A stretch of DNA of 64,000 nucleotides. Source: Paralichthys olivaceus. Taxonomy: Eukaryota; Chordata; Actinopteri; Pleuronectiformes; Paralichthyidae. The translations under genes and the position numbers were made by a program. The notes under the pieces were generated by a model. That model was not told the DNA's origin. It saw only the letters and a list, made by a program, of their open reading frames with translations, and ran no database searches. Location of the stretch: positions 14,015,001-14,079,000 of the forward strand of contig NC_091112.1 of the NCBI RefSeq assembly GCF_024713975.1. Direction: 5' to 3'. Shown here in pieces: positions 25,177-36,959 of this stretch. Every line of letters begins with the position of its first letter. The stretch's first letter is position 1.

Positions 25177-25396
25177 GTAAGTTGATTCATCTCTGTGTGT
25201 ATTTGTACATGAATTATTAGATGAAATAAATTAGATTTAGTGGAAGTGTATTTCAGCTTGATTTCACATGAGAAGAATCTGGAATTTGAGAAAAATGAGA
25301 CACTAAGAGTGCAAGAACATCGTTAGTTCTGTTCCTCTTCTATCACACAACCTGGGGAGGATGTCGTACGTCAGGGAGGAAGAGCTGAGCTCTGGC

Positions 25397-25649
25397 TGAC
25401 TCACACACAAAAGGAAAGAGATTTGTTAAGACAGATAACTTGGAGCGATGTGAACAAAACCAAACATGGATTGCCTGCGCTTTACTCCTCTGGCTGAAGT
25501 GTGCAACCTTGAAAAAGGGGGAGAAAGTCGGGGTTGAAAGTAGAGAGACAGAAGAAGAAAGAAAAGCAGTGCTGGGAAGAGGTAGACTAAAAAGAGGCCA
25601 CACTCAAGAGAAATCCAACCCCACCTTGGGAGCGAGAAGTACTGACTCA
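25397..25649. promoter_or_regulatory. Two further AP-1-type sites
   Basis: TGACTCA at 25397-25403 and at 25643-25649. With the site at 25098 they make three exact copies in about 550 bp, more than chance predicts (well under one). Confidence 0.35.
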
Positions 25650-28600
25650 TACAGACATTGTTGTCTTGGTGGATAGGAAAGTATTTCCAACTCGCTCGAC
25701 AGGTTGAACGAGTTAGAGTCAAGAACCACTCTGTCAGGTGAGGTGGCTGTTCATGGGTGCAAATAAAGCTGTGGACATAATGATGATGTTCCCTCAGGAT
25801 CAAGGCAATTTATACAAGGAAGCCTCACACCTCACCTGCTGCATGATAAGAAACTTTATGATTGTTGATCTTTCCCACACTCTGTAAGACTCCTACTAAT
25901 GCCGAGAGGATGCACTGTAGAGCTGTATTTGCATGGCGTTTAGTATGTAAATTGAAATCAGAGACCTTACATAACCAGATACGTGATACGACTCATCTGT
26001 CACAACAAGAGGAAAGACAAACACTCTGACAGACGAGCAGTTGCTGAAGACGGCAAAATTGCAATCTAGATCAAATGCGAAAAACAAATTGTGGTCCACC
26101 TGTGCCATATCCCTGAGACAAGATATTCTGTTGCCTCTGAGGTTTTCAGTCCATCTGGGCTGAGTGTCACATCAGAGATGTGTATGTGTCGGCGCGATCG
26201 GATGATTGCATGTTTGTGCAAAAGCAAAAATAAACATGCTATGTGTACGTTTGTGTAACACTATGTGTGTTGTGTCTAAACATGAAATTTGCAAATGTAT
26301 CTTTGGTCGGGTCCTTTTTTTTTTTTTTTAAGAAATGACACACCTGAGGATTGAAACTGAGAATGATCCAACAGCCTCCTCTCAAGGTAAAACTGCAAAA
26401 CGTCACCGCATCAGAGGCTCAGGGCTGAGACACATTTAAAGATTAATATCACTGGTTGTATTATCCACTTAGGAGGCAAGATAAAGTAGAGGTAACATTC
26501 ACTTTGACTGAAAGTCTGTCATTTGCTTTCGGTTGCCTGTGTCGTGATTGCGAGGGCATTCATTGAGCCAACTCTTCTTATGCTGTGTAATTTAATAGTC
26601 AGGGATGCTGGATGAGAGGGAAAGAAGCAGCTGATTTGACAGCTCAGCGTGTCTACAGTGATGCCGAAATGCTCGAGGAAAGTGTTTCTGAATTCAAATG
26701 CTCGGGATTAGATGAGGCAGAATTGAAATGGAACAGTGGACAGCGAGGCTGTTATCCAACTAGTTCTCTGTCAGGCCGTGAGCATTCATCAGAATGAGAT
26801 GTAAATGGAGAAGAGAAGTAGGTTCCCCCCCACCATTTGTTGTTGAAAAGAAATTCTTTGAGAAACTGTAACACTTGTAGTATTACAAGGGACTTTGGAG
26901 GCCCGAGACGAAAAGGACCCAGAAGACCCGATTGACGCAAACCGGTCCCTCCTCCAAAGAAACACAAGATATATGACAATCTAGTCTTCAACAAAAACTC
27001 TAAGATCACAAGGCTTTTGGCAGGAAGATAGCAGCATGGGGCTGAACAGTGGATACGTAGAGACGGAACCCTGTGTCTGTTCATCTGTATTTGTACACGA
27101 AAGCTTTTGGATAAGGATGAAATTGACTAAACAGACTAGTACCACCAGAAATCATGGGGGTCTAAAATATGAGGAAGAGATTTTAACAACTGCAGAACTT
27201 TTTGAGAAGAGACTTTACGACTTGGCAAGTTGGTCCACCGCGATTTACAAGGCGGCCCCTTATGCATCAGGTTTAAGAGTGACATTTTTACAAACATTCA
27301 CTGTCACCATGTTTGTTGTTGTCAGAAACTCTCTACCCTACAATCCCCTCCAGTGAATATGTTGCTTAACAACCGCCAGCATAAAGAATGCACGGAAGTA
27401 TACGGTTGCGTCAAATCTCTTTTTGGTTTGTAAAAGCAGGATAAATTTGCCTTTTTGGGGTTTCTAAATCATGGTGTCATTTTGGGTAGATTATACATCT
27501 TAAGGTGGTCTGAACAAAATTGTCAATACTGTGAATCAGCTGTTCTCTGGGGCCCCTCTCTCAGCTGGGGGCCCTAGGCGAGTGCTTGCTTTGCTTATGC
27601 TGTTGCAATGCCCCCTGCCTTTATGTAGCATGGCAGACCCTCCATTACATCTCTCTCTTCCGACTATTAAAGCCACATGATGATATTTTAACTGAACATT
27701 CCCTTCCCTCCCTTAACAGTGCTTTGAGGGCTGTATCAGGCATTTGGGATTACAAAGGTGAACAATGTGGTCGCCTGATCATCAGCCACGCTGCTCACAT
27801 AGCTGACTGATAGAGTTGAGAGTATTGGGTTGTCTTTTCAGCAAAGGGAGGCTCTGAACATGACTCACTCATTGATGTAAAATGAGTCCAATTTGAAAAG
27901 GTGGCTCCGTGTAAACAGAAACCAGCTTTGTCTGGAAATGCGTTTGTGAGAACGGTGTCCTGTTTCCTCACGGGTGATCAATATTTGAACATTGCTGCAT
28001 TAGTGATAATTTATTCGGGAGGACTAACAGTAATACAGAGGCAGCAATGCATGCAATATAACTATTATGGTCTTATTGATTTAAATAAAAAATGCAAAAA
28101 ACTGAAAATATGTCAACCTATAAATGTGGAAATAATATTGAAATTAAATCATATGTTTTTCTGCATGTCTGATTCTCTGCTTCAATATGAGATATTTAAT
28201 ATTTGATATTTAATAATATGTTAAATGAGTTATTCTTTAAAGGGGCCCTTCACTTATTTTACACATCTGATTCCGTCCACTTTGTTCTATGCAAAGCAGC
28301 TGAATAATGACAGAGGTAGGGGTGGAGCAATGACCCTGATGATGCCATCAAGGTCATATTGGCTCTGATTTTGAAACTGTAGATTTATAACAGAAAGCTC
28401 ACTTTATAAACAGTTGTAGAGTATAAATATGGGGGCATCATCCAATCAGGGAGGGTCTGAGAAAGTGGCACATGTAGAATCCAGGATTTTTCCTTCTTCA
28501 CCCATTTTAGAAACTTGATTTTGGCCCTTCTGCACCGTGGTTAAATTTTTGTTTTATAAAGTGAAATCCAATGTATGAAAGGAAATGTGTTTATCTAGAG

Positions 28601-28740
28601 CAAATTTTAAGTTTATTGTTATCCATTTTCTAATCTACTTTGTCTTTCTCACATTATTCACGATCATCTCATCAAGGACCTCATCCCACCATTTCTACCT
28701 GAAGAGCATCTCCGTCTCCCTCCACCTCAACAGCAGCAGC
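25650..28740. other. Gene-free stretch before the beta connexin
   Basis: No coding exon is recognised. A GC-richer patch at about 26510-26790 could be non-coding regulatory DNA. T-rich and A-rich runs occur near 26317. The final 100 bp upstream of 28745 is CT-rich and ends in CAGCAGCAGCAGCC before the ATG; it is probably 5' UTR. Its own splice acceptor, if any, could not be fixed. Confidence 0.4.
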
Positions 28741-28744
28741 AGCC

Positions 28745-29658
28745 ATGAACTGGTCTGCACTCGAGGCCCTCCTCAGCGGGGTCAACAAATACTCCACCGT
28801 GTTCGGCCGCGTCTGGCTCTCCATGGTTTTTGTTTTCAGGGTGATGGTGTTTGTGGTGGCCGCCCAGAGGGTGTGGGGTGACGAGAGTAAAGACTTTGTG
28901 TGTAACACGGCCCAGCCGGGCTGCAACAACGTGTGCTACGACCACATCTTCCCCATCTCCCACATCCGCCTCTGGGCCCTGCAGCTCATCTTTGTCACGT
29001 GCCCGTCGCTGATGGTGGTCGGCCACGTGAAGTATCGGGAGAAGAAGGACGTGCAGTACACCGCCTCGCACAAGGGCAGCCATCTCTATGCCAACCCTGG
29101 GAAGAAACGTGGGGGGCTGTGGTGGACCTACCTGGTAAGAATTGAGGGAGGGAAAGTTTTCTTCTTTGGTCTTAACATGGACATTGTTGATGATGTGTCT
29201 CCCAGTTTAACCTTCATTCATCTTCCTCATAGGTGAGTCTGATTTTCAAAGCAGGCTTTGACGCCGGCTTCCTCTACATCCTGTACTACGTCTACGATGG
29301 TTACGACATGCCCCGCCTGTCCAAGTGCTCCCTGGAGCCGTGCCCCAACACTGTGGACTGCTTCATATCCCGCCCCACCGAGAAGAAGATCTTCACCCTC
29401 TTCATGGTCGTCTCCTCTGCTGTCTGTGTCCTTATGTGCATCCTCGAGATGATTTACCTCATCTGCAAACGTATTCAGAAGATCCTTAAGAGGAAGGCCG
29501 AGGCTGACAAGAGGATGTTCGCCCAGACTCACGAGATGACGCCACTAGCAGTGCCCAGGTCAGAGTTCAGGTCCAAATCGTCAATCAGGGTGGATCCTAC
29601 GATATCTCTTCAGAACCTGAGTAACGGCAAGGCTGAGGAGGCAACTGAGAAAAAATAA
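28745..29658 (+). CDS. cx35.4: Beta-type connexin (GJB3/GJB4-like gap junction protein), two coding exons
   Basis: This is a gap-junction subunit; six form a connexon in the plasma membrane and pair with a neighbouring cell. Exons 28745-29134 and 29233-29658 join in phase 0 across a 98-bp GT-AG intron (GTAAGA...CATAG) to give 271 residues, close to mammalian Cx31 and Cx30.3. It begins [18 protein letters not shown], typical of beta connexins. Four membrane segments fall at about residues 23-40, 76-94, 129-150 and 183-206. Extracellular loop 1 has C53, C60 and C64 (CX6CX3C), and loop 2 has C162, C167 and C173 (CX4CX5C). SRPTEKK precedes the fourth segment. Loop and membrane sequences ([23 protein letters not shown]) are closest to GJB4/GJB3. 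The C-terminal tail is short (about 65 residues). Most connexins have uninterrupted coding regions, so the intron is unusual. The symbol follows the zebrafish naming as I remember it; gjb3-like is the alternative. Confidence 0.94.
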
Positions 29659-29699
29659 TGTAAGGCTGCTAATGTGGCAGCGTCCAGGTTGAAGAATTG

Positions 29700-29705
29700 A
29701 ATAAA
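29700..29705 (+). terminator. Candidate polyadenylation signal of the beta connexin
   Basis: AATAAA lies 41 bp after the stop codon, which would give a very short 3' UTR. Further AATAAA-like hexamers occur near 30020 and 30069 and could be used instead. Confidence 0.4.
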
Positions 29706-29709
29706 GTTC

Positions 29710-30765
29710 TCAAAAATCCAGAACAGGTGGAGAACTGCAGTTCAACGCCAAAGAGATTTCCATCAACTCAGGGGATTTCTGAGACAGCGTTTTGTAAATA
29801 TAATCATGTTGAATGACTTTGTGCAGGAACACAGATCTGGTGCCTACAAATGAACTCCTCAAAAACAGAGGATTACAAAGGAAGTTAGAGGGTTTAAAGA
29901 ATTCCTTTATGTTTTTTATTTTTGGAATTGGTTTGTGTGTCTGTGATTGAGTGTGCGGATGTGTGTGTGTGTGCGTCTTCTTGTGTATTACTATGGGCCA
30001 GTGGCAAACTTAGCTATTAAATAAAATGTAAATCCTCATGTGGTGCAGTTACTCACTGCCCCCTAATGAATAAAACAACATAAAGCACTGCTTTAGGGTT
30101 ATCACAGTAATCTGCAGTCACTTGAGAGGTTTTTGTTCTTCGAAAATGCTCTTTATTATGCTCTTCACGACTTACTCTGACCCTTCTTCACATTAAATCT
30201 GATTTAATGAAAGTATATAATTAATTTATGCACATATTCATGCACCTCAAAACATGTTTTTGTACCCACAATTTAAGTTTTATGTTTTTTTTTGTGAAGA
30301 TTCAAACTAATATATTTAATTTTACATTTTGTATTTATTTTGATCTATAAAGGTATTTCAAAAAATACCCCAGTGTATATGTTCCTTTTGGTTGATATTA
30401 AAAATATATATGAATCAATATATAGCTGCATGTGTGTGACTTCACTGATATAGGCCAGCCTACACTGTTCACATGTATGTATGTGCATATCAATACATTT
30501 AAATTTCAGTATCACCCATTCTGTGAAGATTACAGCATTAAAATGATGTATTGGTATATTTTAAGAGTCACAACTCGAGCAGACTCTTGAGGACCAAACA
30601 GTGAGTTAACTTAGTTGGTGTCAAAAAAACAAAAACAATGTATTACTCACGACAGAAATTAGTACAATGAATGAACATGAGTACAAAATAAAAATGTACA
30701 AAAATAAAAGGAAATGATGAACGAATGTGATTTATGATAGGGGAGTAATTGAAATTTAAATACAA
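29710..30765. other. Intergenic stretch, AT-rich
   Basis: This is probably the 3' UTR of the beta connexin followed by intergenic DNA. No gene is visible. Confidence 0.4.
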
Positions 30766-30769
30766 TATG

Positions 30770-31015
30770 ATGCACATACACACACATATACATATATATC
30801 CAGATATATTTATATATATATATATACACATATACATACACACAAACTCACATATATATACACATACATATGTAAAGATATATACACATACATATATACA
30901 CACGTATATATATATATATATTTACACACATGTATCTAAACACACACACACACATATATATATAGAGAGAGAGAATTTGTTTCAAGCTGTTATAGTTTAA
31001 AAAATATATATATAT
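30770..31015. repeat. Compound CA/TA microsatellite
   Basis: Alternating ACACAC, ATATAT and ACATACAT units run for about 240 bp. The open frames on both strands here are low-complexity artefacts. Confidence 0.9.
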
Positions 31016-31159
31016 ATTAAATAATAGACTTTAACAAAGACTAAAGTAAAATATAACATAATAACAGCTGTAATAGTTTCGAAGGCTTTTTGTTGTGGAG
31101 ACACAAGAATGAAATCAAGTTTCGGTACACTCATGTACTGTCGTCATCATTTTTCCGTC

Positions 31160-31295
31160 TCCACCATCCAATCAGGAGCAGGGGACGCGGGTGCGGTTTT
31201 GACAGACGCACAAATGAACCAATCGTGAGGCTGAGCCGGGCGGCGCTATATCCGGCTGCAGTGAACTGCCTCTGAGGAAGTGAAGTCCGAACAAC
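31160..31295 (+). promoter_or_regulatory. Likely pef1 promoter and 5' UTR
   Basis: A GC-rich patch in AT-rich surroundings immediately precedes the pef1 start codon. It has two CCAAT boxes in forward orientation (ATCCAATCAG near 31166 and AACCAATCGT near 31217) and no clear TATA box at the expected spacing. This pattern fits a broadly expressed gene. Confidence 0.5.
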
Positions 31296-34200
31296 ATGAG
31301 TTTCCACTACGGCCAGGTACAGAAATACTGCCTTTGTGTTTTATATATGTTTGTTATAACAACGTACGAACATTGTTGAACAACTTTATCAACTGTTTTA
31401 TTATTGTACATCACGTTTACACGACTTCGTAACCCGAGTGAAGCGTTAGCTCCTGTGTTTTCTTTGCTAGCAGCGAGTTGGTTTGTCGTGAATCTTTCAC
31501 TTCGGAGGAGTAAAGTCTGATACTTGAGCTAAGTTAAGCTAACAGCTGCTCCATGGAAAGAGTCACCGCGGCTAGTTGAACGTTGTTACTGTCGCTGATG
31601 TGGAAGTTAAGTCAGCAAAGTAGAAGTAGCCTTAGTGCTATGTTGTTATCCTGTACGTAGCAAACAGCTGGACTAGTGGTATTGACACATCTGTTAGCAG
31701 CATTGAAATGTAGATGTTGCAATTTTGCCCAAAACCACTACTTTGAATTGGTATCGAGTAATTATATGTCTCAACCCAGCGAGGAAAACTTCCCCACAAC
31801 TGAACGTATGTCTACATTATGTACACATGTGCAACTCCTGAACATAAATGACGTGAAACACAGAGAATCTCCCCAGTTAACATCCCAGAGATCACCGTGG
31901 TGTATTCATGTTTTGTCTGATCAACAGTCCAAAACTCCAATATAGTTTATATATAGTAACTGCTGCTGATAAATGTAGATCAACACATTTATCTTCCTGG
32001 GAAATGTGAAGCTGAAGGAGTACTGAACTGCAGACAATGGAAGATACTCAAGTACAGTGCAAGATTCTTCTAAACTCTTAAAGTTCAGCTAAAGTAAATG
32101 TACTTAGTTACTTCCCACCACTTGGTACTACATTTTGGAATTATGCTTTTTATTGTTTCTGTTAAAACTACAGCAGTTGTCGCAGGTATGGTAAGGTGCA
32201 TGTATAATGGAAGTCAAATTATTCCAAAAACAGAACAAACAAGCAAAAGAATACATGTTAAACAATACATATACATACACACACATTTAAATGAGTTAGT
32301 AAATGTACACAATAAATTGCATGATGCTGCAATTTAGCAAAATAGAGACTGTTTACATACTGTGTAGAACAGTACTGACACGTTTAGGGCACATTTAGAA
32401 ATGAGTGAACAAAACAAAATACAAATAAATAATATAAATAAGAATAGAATTTAAAAACAAAATTAAGTATAGAAAAAGGTTGCAACCTTAATATTCAGGA
32501 AACAGTATTTTGCCAGCTGATTTATTCAGTTTTAACATTTTCCAGATTTCCAAGAAGACATCCGGTTTACATCTTATAATTGAGGTGTTCGTAGGATGCT
32601 GTTTCTGTGGCGGTGTTAAACCGTTCTTGATTATTTGGAGGTTCATGCTTCTTCCAGTGTTTCAGAATGACCCGCTCAGCAGTGGTTATGACAACTTCAG
32701 ATATTTAGTGCTCACACCTTTAATATCTTTTCGAATGTACCACTGGGTACTTCTATACATATATCTAAAAACCTCTCTATACCTGTGGTACTCTGTGGAA
32801 ATATAATGCTGCTACCTGTCAATGCTAATGTGCTCATATAGTTTTGGTGACCTTTGTTTGTCATTTAAGGGCTATCCAGGAGGGGGCAACCCACCACCAA
32901 GTGCTCCATATGGTGGGAGCCGTGGTCCATATGGGTCCCCCCACTCATCTCCATACGGAGCTCCTGCTGGTCCACCAGGAGGTCATTATGGCGGCGGTGG
33001 AATCCCAGGTCATGCAGGGCAATATGGGCATGGACCAGGCGGTGCCCCCAGTGGGCATTATGGCGGTTACGGGGGACAGCATCATGGAGGACCCTATGGC
33101 CACCATGCTCCTGCAGGTAACTATAGGTTGACACTGGGGCCGTGTAAGAGTCCTCTGCTTCCTCCGCCTGTGGGAGTTGAACAAGCAGATTCTAAACGTG
33201 AGGAGGCTGCAGATAGCCTCTCATTCCCATCCTCTTCATTGCTTTTTCTCTCGTCTCCTCGCTCTCTGGTGAGATGATGGATAGAAAATGACTTGCGTTC
33301 CCAGACAGTCATGTAGAGACAGGGTTCAGTTTGTGCCCCTCAGCAGGATTACACAGCTGGAGTGATGACTCCAGTAATACTAAGTGAGGGCTAAACAGAG
33401 TAAGAGACAGATGGGTAAAGAGTGTGTAGTGTGTGTGTCTGTATGTGATTACACTGTTTCCTGTAGCAGCTAAGTGGAAGTCAGAACCTGAAAGCCACCG
33501 TTGCCATCACTCCCCACAGGGACAGAATCTATCAGGGTCTGGCCTGAAGTGTCACCTGTCCCTCTCTGCCCATTCATTTTTCTGACAACCAGCCCACTCT
33601 CCACTCCACCCCTCGTCTTGTACCATATTTTCTCACACTCCCTTTCTTCTCCATGTATTCAGGTAATGGCCTCTTGCCCCCACACTCCCTCTCTGTCTCT
33701 CAGGTGGCTTGTTCACAACCTTTAAACCCACCTACACTGAGCATGTTTAAGTAAGGTTGGGGGAGGTATTCTTCAACAGAATGTCAACTGGTTAAATGAC
33801 CTTAAGGATTCATTATCCCTGAGTTTAGCGACAGTACTTAAAGCAGGGATCCCAAACCTTTCAACCCCTGACCCCTACAGTAAAGATGCTGGAGACTTGG
33901 GACCCCTCGTCGTTCCTGGAGGTCGATGAAACATACAAAGATATTGATTTTGGCTATTTCTCACAAAACAAAATCTACATACACATGTCACAATGTTTCC
34001 TGTTGTACTGTAAATTGACCCATCGGTGAGTCGCGACCCCTAATCTAGGAACACATGATTAACAGGGCAGTGGAAATATTGCACATCATTATTGTAATAT
34101 GTATCTATGAAATCTTCCAGTAAAATGTTTATACCTCCTTTCTTTTCTTAACACCTTTAAAATATAGGAATTATGTGACTGACCAATTATATACAGAGCA

Positions 34201-36016
34201 TATTCTATGTTACTGTCATTCCAGGTATACTACTATTCTTCCTACCATAAGCAAAAGACTCAGTCAAAGCACACATGCATTATTTTTTATGATCAGGTTT
34301 CTGCTTAAGAGGGTCAGCACAGCTTCAACTGTCAGACAGCAGAAGTGTTTCTTCATCTCTTGATAAACAGTTTTTTCTTTTGCATTGGAACGAGGCAGAT
34401 GCTGAATTTCTAACAATGTTCACTGTCTTTTTCTTCTTTCTTTGACTAACTCTTTTTTTCTTCCACACATCAGCTTCTCCTCAAAGCCAGAGAGACTATG
34501 ATTGTAGAAAATAAAAGGATGGGAAAACAGGAAAGAAAATAAATAGAAATAATTGGAAGTGATGGAAATGGGGTATATTCATTCTTCACCGCCCTCTTCA
34601 TCCTCTTGTTGTTCCTCTGTGCAGGTAACATGCCTCCTGGCATTAACCCAGAGGCGTACCAGTGGTTCCAGACTGTTGACACGGACCGCAGCGGCTTCAT
34701 CAACCTAAAGGAGCTGAAGCAGGCGCTCGTCAACTCCAACTGGTCTGCTTTTAATGACGAGACCTGCCTCCTGATGATCAGTAAGTCAAGCAGCTGCAGT
34801 GAAATGAAACGCTCAGTGGAGTGTGGGTTAGATCTGTGTTGATAAAAGCGTTTTGATGGGTTTCTTGAGTGACACAGACTTTAACTATGTAAAATACAAT
34901 AGAGAGATCAAAACGGATACAGCAATGGGGACAGGGGCAGTTACTTAGGATAAAGGAGTTCTCAGAAAAAGAAATTGGGACTAGTAGCCAAGCAACATTT
35001 CCCAAGTTAATCAACAGGAATCTCCTCATGACTCAAAAAAATGCCTGAGTCATGTTTGTCTTGTTGACTGTTTTGCAACCACCTTGCATTCCAGTGGAAT
35101 TTCCAGGGTGTACATTGACAGCAAGGAGAGGTGTGACTTCTGTGCATTCCTTCTAGATAGCACAAGAAAAGATCCAAGGTGGCCGCTCGCTGTAAACATA
35201 CTGGAAATGCACTTTTTGAAAGATTGTGCAACATCAGCTGAAGAAAACCAATGTTTGATTGAATGTGCTGTGTTTTCTATTTCCTCTCAGACATGTTTGA
35301 CAAGACCCGGTCAGGTCGAATTGACCTGTTAGGCTTCTCAGCGCTGTGGGACTTCATGCAGCGGTGGAGGGCGTTGTTTCAGCAGTATGACAGAGACCGT
35401 TCAGGGAGCATCAGTGGCACAGAGCTGCAACAAGGTATTCCTGTTACTGTATGTTAAAAGTCAGTTGTCAGTATAATTATCCAAATTTTTTTTCATCCAG
35501 ATCCATGAATTATTCCATGGAAAATCTGGGAAAGAGTATAAAAGGCCTATCTAACAACGTTACAGGAAGTGAAAACGAATTCCTCACACTGCCTCTTTTT
35601 CCCGCAGCACCAACATTTAGTGGGTTCTTTCTTGACCCATGATCCATCCCTCCCAAAATGCATTCATTAATTCTGTAATCTTGCTAACTTACTAACAAAC
35701 AAACAAAATAAATGGGATGGGGTGAAAACATCCCCCCCCCACACACACAAGTAGAAGAATATAAATTCACTCTTTTCTCTCCTCAGCCCTCGCTCAGATG
35801 GGCTACAACCTCAGTCCCCAGTTCTCCGAGACGCTGGTGCAGCGCTTCACCCTGCGGGGCGGGCGACCTGGCATCCAGCTGGACCGCTTCATCCAGGTGT
35901 GCACCCAGCTGCAGAGCATGACGCAGGTCTTCAGGGAGAGGGACACGACCATGACGGGCAACGTCCGACTCAACTACGAGGATTTTCTCTCCGGGGCCAT
36001 CAGCAGGCTCATGTGA
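31296..36016 (+). CDS. pef1: Peflin, penta-EF-hand calcium-binding protein, five coding exons
   Basis: Peflin is a cytosolic calcium sensor of the PEF family; it dimerises with ALG-2 (PDCD6) and acts at ER exit sites and as a CUL3-KLHL12 co-adaptor. Coding exons are 31296-31316, 32870-33116, 34625-34780, 35291-35434 and 35787-36016, all with GT-AG borders and consistent phases (0,1,1,1), giving 265 residues against about 284 in human. Residues 1-90 are a Gly/Pro/Tyr/His-rich tail with PYG-type repeats, almost wholly in exon 2. EF-hand 1 is [12 protein letters not shown] (108-119), EF-hand 2 begins DKTRSGRID (145-153), and EF-hand 3 is [12 protein letters not shown] (175-186). The last two hands are degenerate, as usual: [13 protein letters not shown] and the C-terminal helix that forms the dimer interface. 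Exon 1 codes only seven residues (MSFHYGQ); that start is supported by the in-phase donor and the promoter just upstream. Confidence 0.95.
31985..32125. repeat. Dispersed repeat fragment in pef1 intron 1
   Basis: Phrases such as ATACTCAAGTACAGTGCAAG and AAGTAAATGTACTTAGTTAC, followed by TTCCCACCACTTGG, match the end of a common fish short repeat. Confidence 0.55.
33844..34053 (+). repeat. hAT-like short non-autonomous repeat in pef1 intron 2
   Basis: The segment begins CAGGGATCCCAAACCTTTCA and ends near GAGTCGCGACCCCTAATCTA. It has the repeated 'gacccct' phrases typical of a widespread fish hAT-type short element. It is not coding. Confidence 0.55.
35490..35760 (+). repeat. Dispersed fish repeat (family C) filling pef1 intron 4
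   Basis: The stretch starts with CAGATCCATGAATTATTCCA, shared almost exactly with about 47758, and ends with ACTAACAAACAAACAAAATA followed by GGGATGGGGTGAAAAC. It makes up most of this 352-bp intron. Confidence 0.65.
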
Positions 36017-36937
36017 GCCATTGACAGTCCCACTGCTCTGAGTTCACATCATCATAATTCCATGTTCAGGTCACATTCTGCTCAGTGTTCTCACATAAGT
36101 GCCCTCACACATCTATATGTTTGCAGTGGAACAGCCTGTGCACGTCATTCCGTGGCTTGTTGCTGTCAATAGATAAAGCTTTTATAAAGGCAACTAAAGG
36201 ATTTATTACACATCTTAACTTTGACCAGGGGTCCTTCTGAAGGTCCATCTGAACGGGTCCATCTCACAACAGAGGACTTGGGTGACAATGGCAGTTAACA
36301 CTTAAGTCCCTTGTTTACTAGAACCAATGTTTGATCAAAGGTATGAATAGTTAAAAATCCAGAGAGAGCACTTGTATACACATGTTGAATTTCCTGAATG
36401 TTTATCCAACAACTCTATTATCTACATTTCTGTCAGGACTGAATCAATGTATCAGCAATGTCTCTACTCCTACAGCGGAATACATGCATTACTGTGTATG
36501 ACAGTGACTGTCTATATGCTGGACCTTCATGCAGCATTAACATGGTCCTTTGCCATTAAAAAAAAAAACTGTTCAATTCATATTAACTATACTCCGGAGT
36601 CTATAGGGAACAGATATTACTTAAAAGCACCACATTTATACAAATTCATTTTACAAATTATTGTTTCTTGGACTGTTTTTTACTCATTTCCATGTTTGCT
36701 AAATTGCTTCTCTGTAAGCCAGTATCAATGAGATATATATATATGCATTATTTATATATATCTTTGACCAAAATATAAAAGATTTAAATCTCTGAAAAAA
36801 CAGGGTTTGCCAGCTTCAGTAAAATGATTGTGGGGCCAGTAACTGATGATACACTCCACTGTGTTATATGCAACATTCAAATTATTGAATGATGAAAATG
36901 CCAAAATGGTTCCTAATGCCTAAACATGCCAGAAACA
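36017..36937 (+). other. Probable pef1 3' UTR
   Basis: AT-rich sequence between the pef1 stop and the polyadenylation hexamer at 36938. The 119-residue frame 36372-36731 inside it has no motif and is not called. Confidence 0.5.
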
Positions 36938-36943
36938 AATAAA
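36938..36943 (+). terminator. Candidate pef1 polyadenylation signal
   Basis: AATAAA is followed about 15 bp later by T-rich and TGTATTTTTT-type sequence, suitable as a downstream element. It would give a 3' UTR of about 930 bp. Confidence 0.5.
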
Positions 36944-36959
36944 TGCCTTTGTTTCACAC

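Noticed and set aside
27536..27580. GGGGCCCCTCTCTCAGCTGGGGGCCC-like sequence, at first taken as a structured element
   Set aside because: The stem is short and imperfect. The wording resembles a known fish repeat snippet, and nothing else supports a function.
28727..29083. Minus-strand frames opposite the beta connexin
   Set aside because: They are antisense shadows of a clearly identified connexin exon.
30643..31000. Tyr/Ile/Cys-rich frames on both strands
   Set aside because: They are translations of a CA/TA microsatellite.
32510..32806. 98-residue hydrophobic frame in pef1 intron 1
   Set aside because: The hydrophobicity follows T-rich DNA. No family motif is present and it is intronic to a well-supported gene.
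36372..36731. 119-residue frame after pef1
   Set aside because: It falls within the likely pef1 3' UTR and has no motif.
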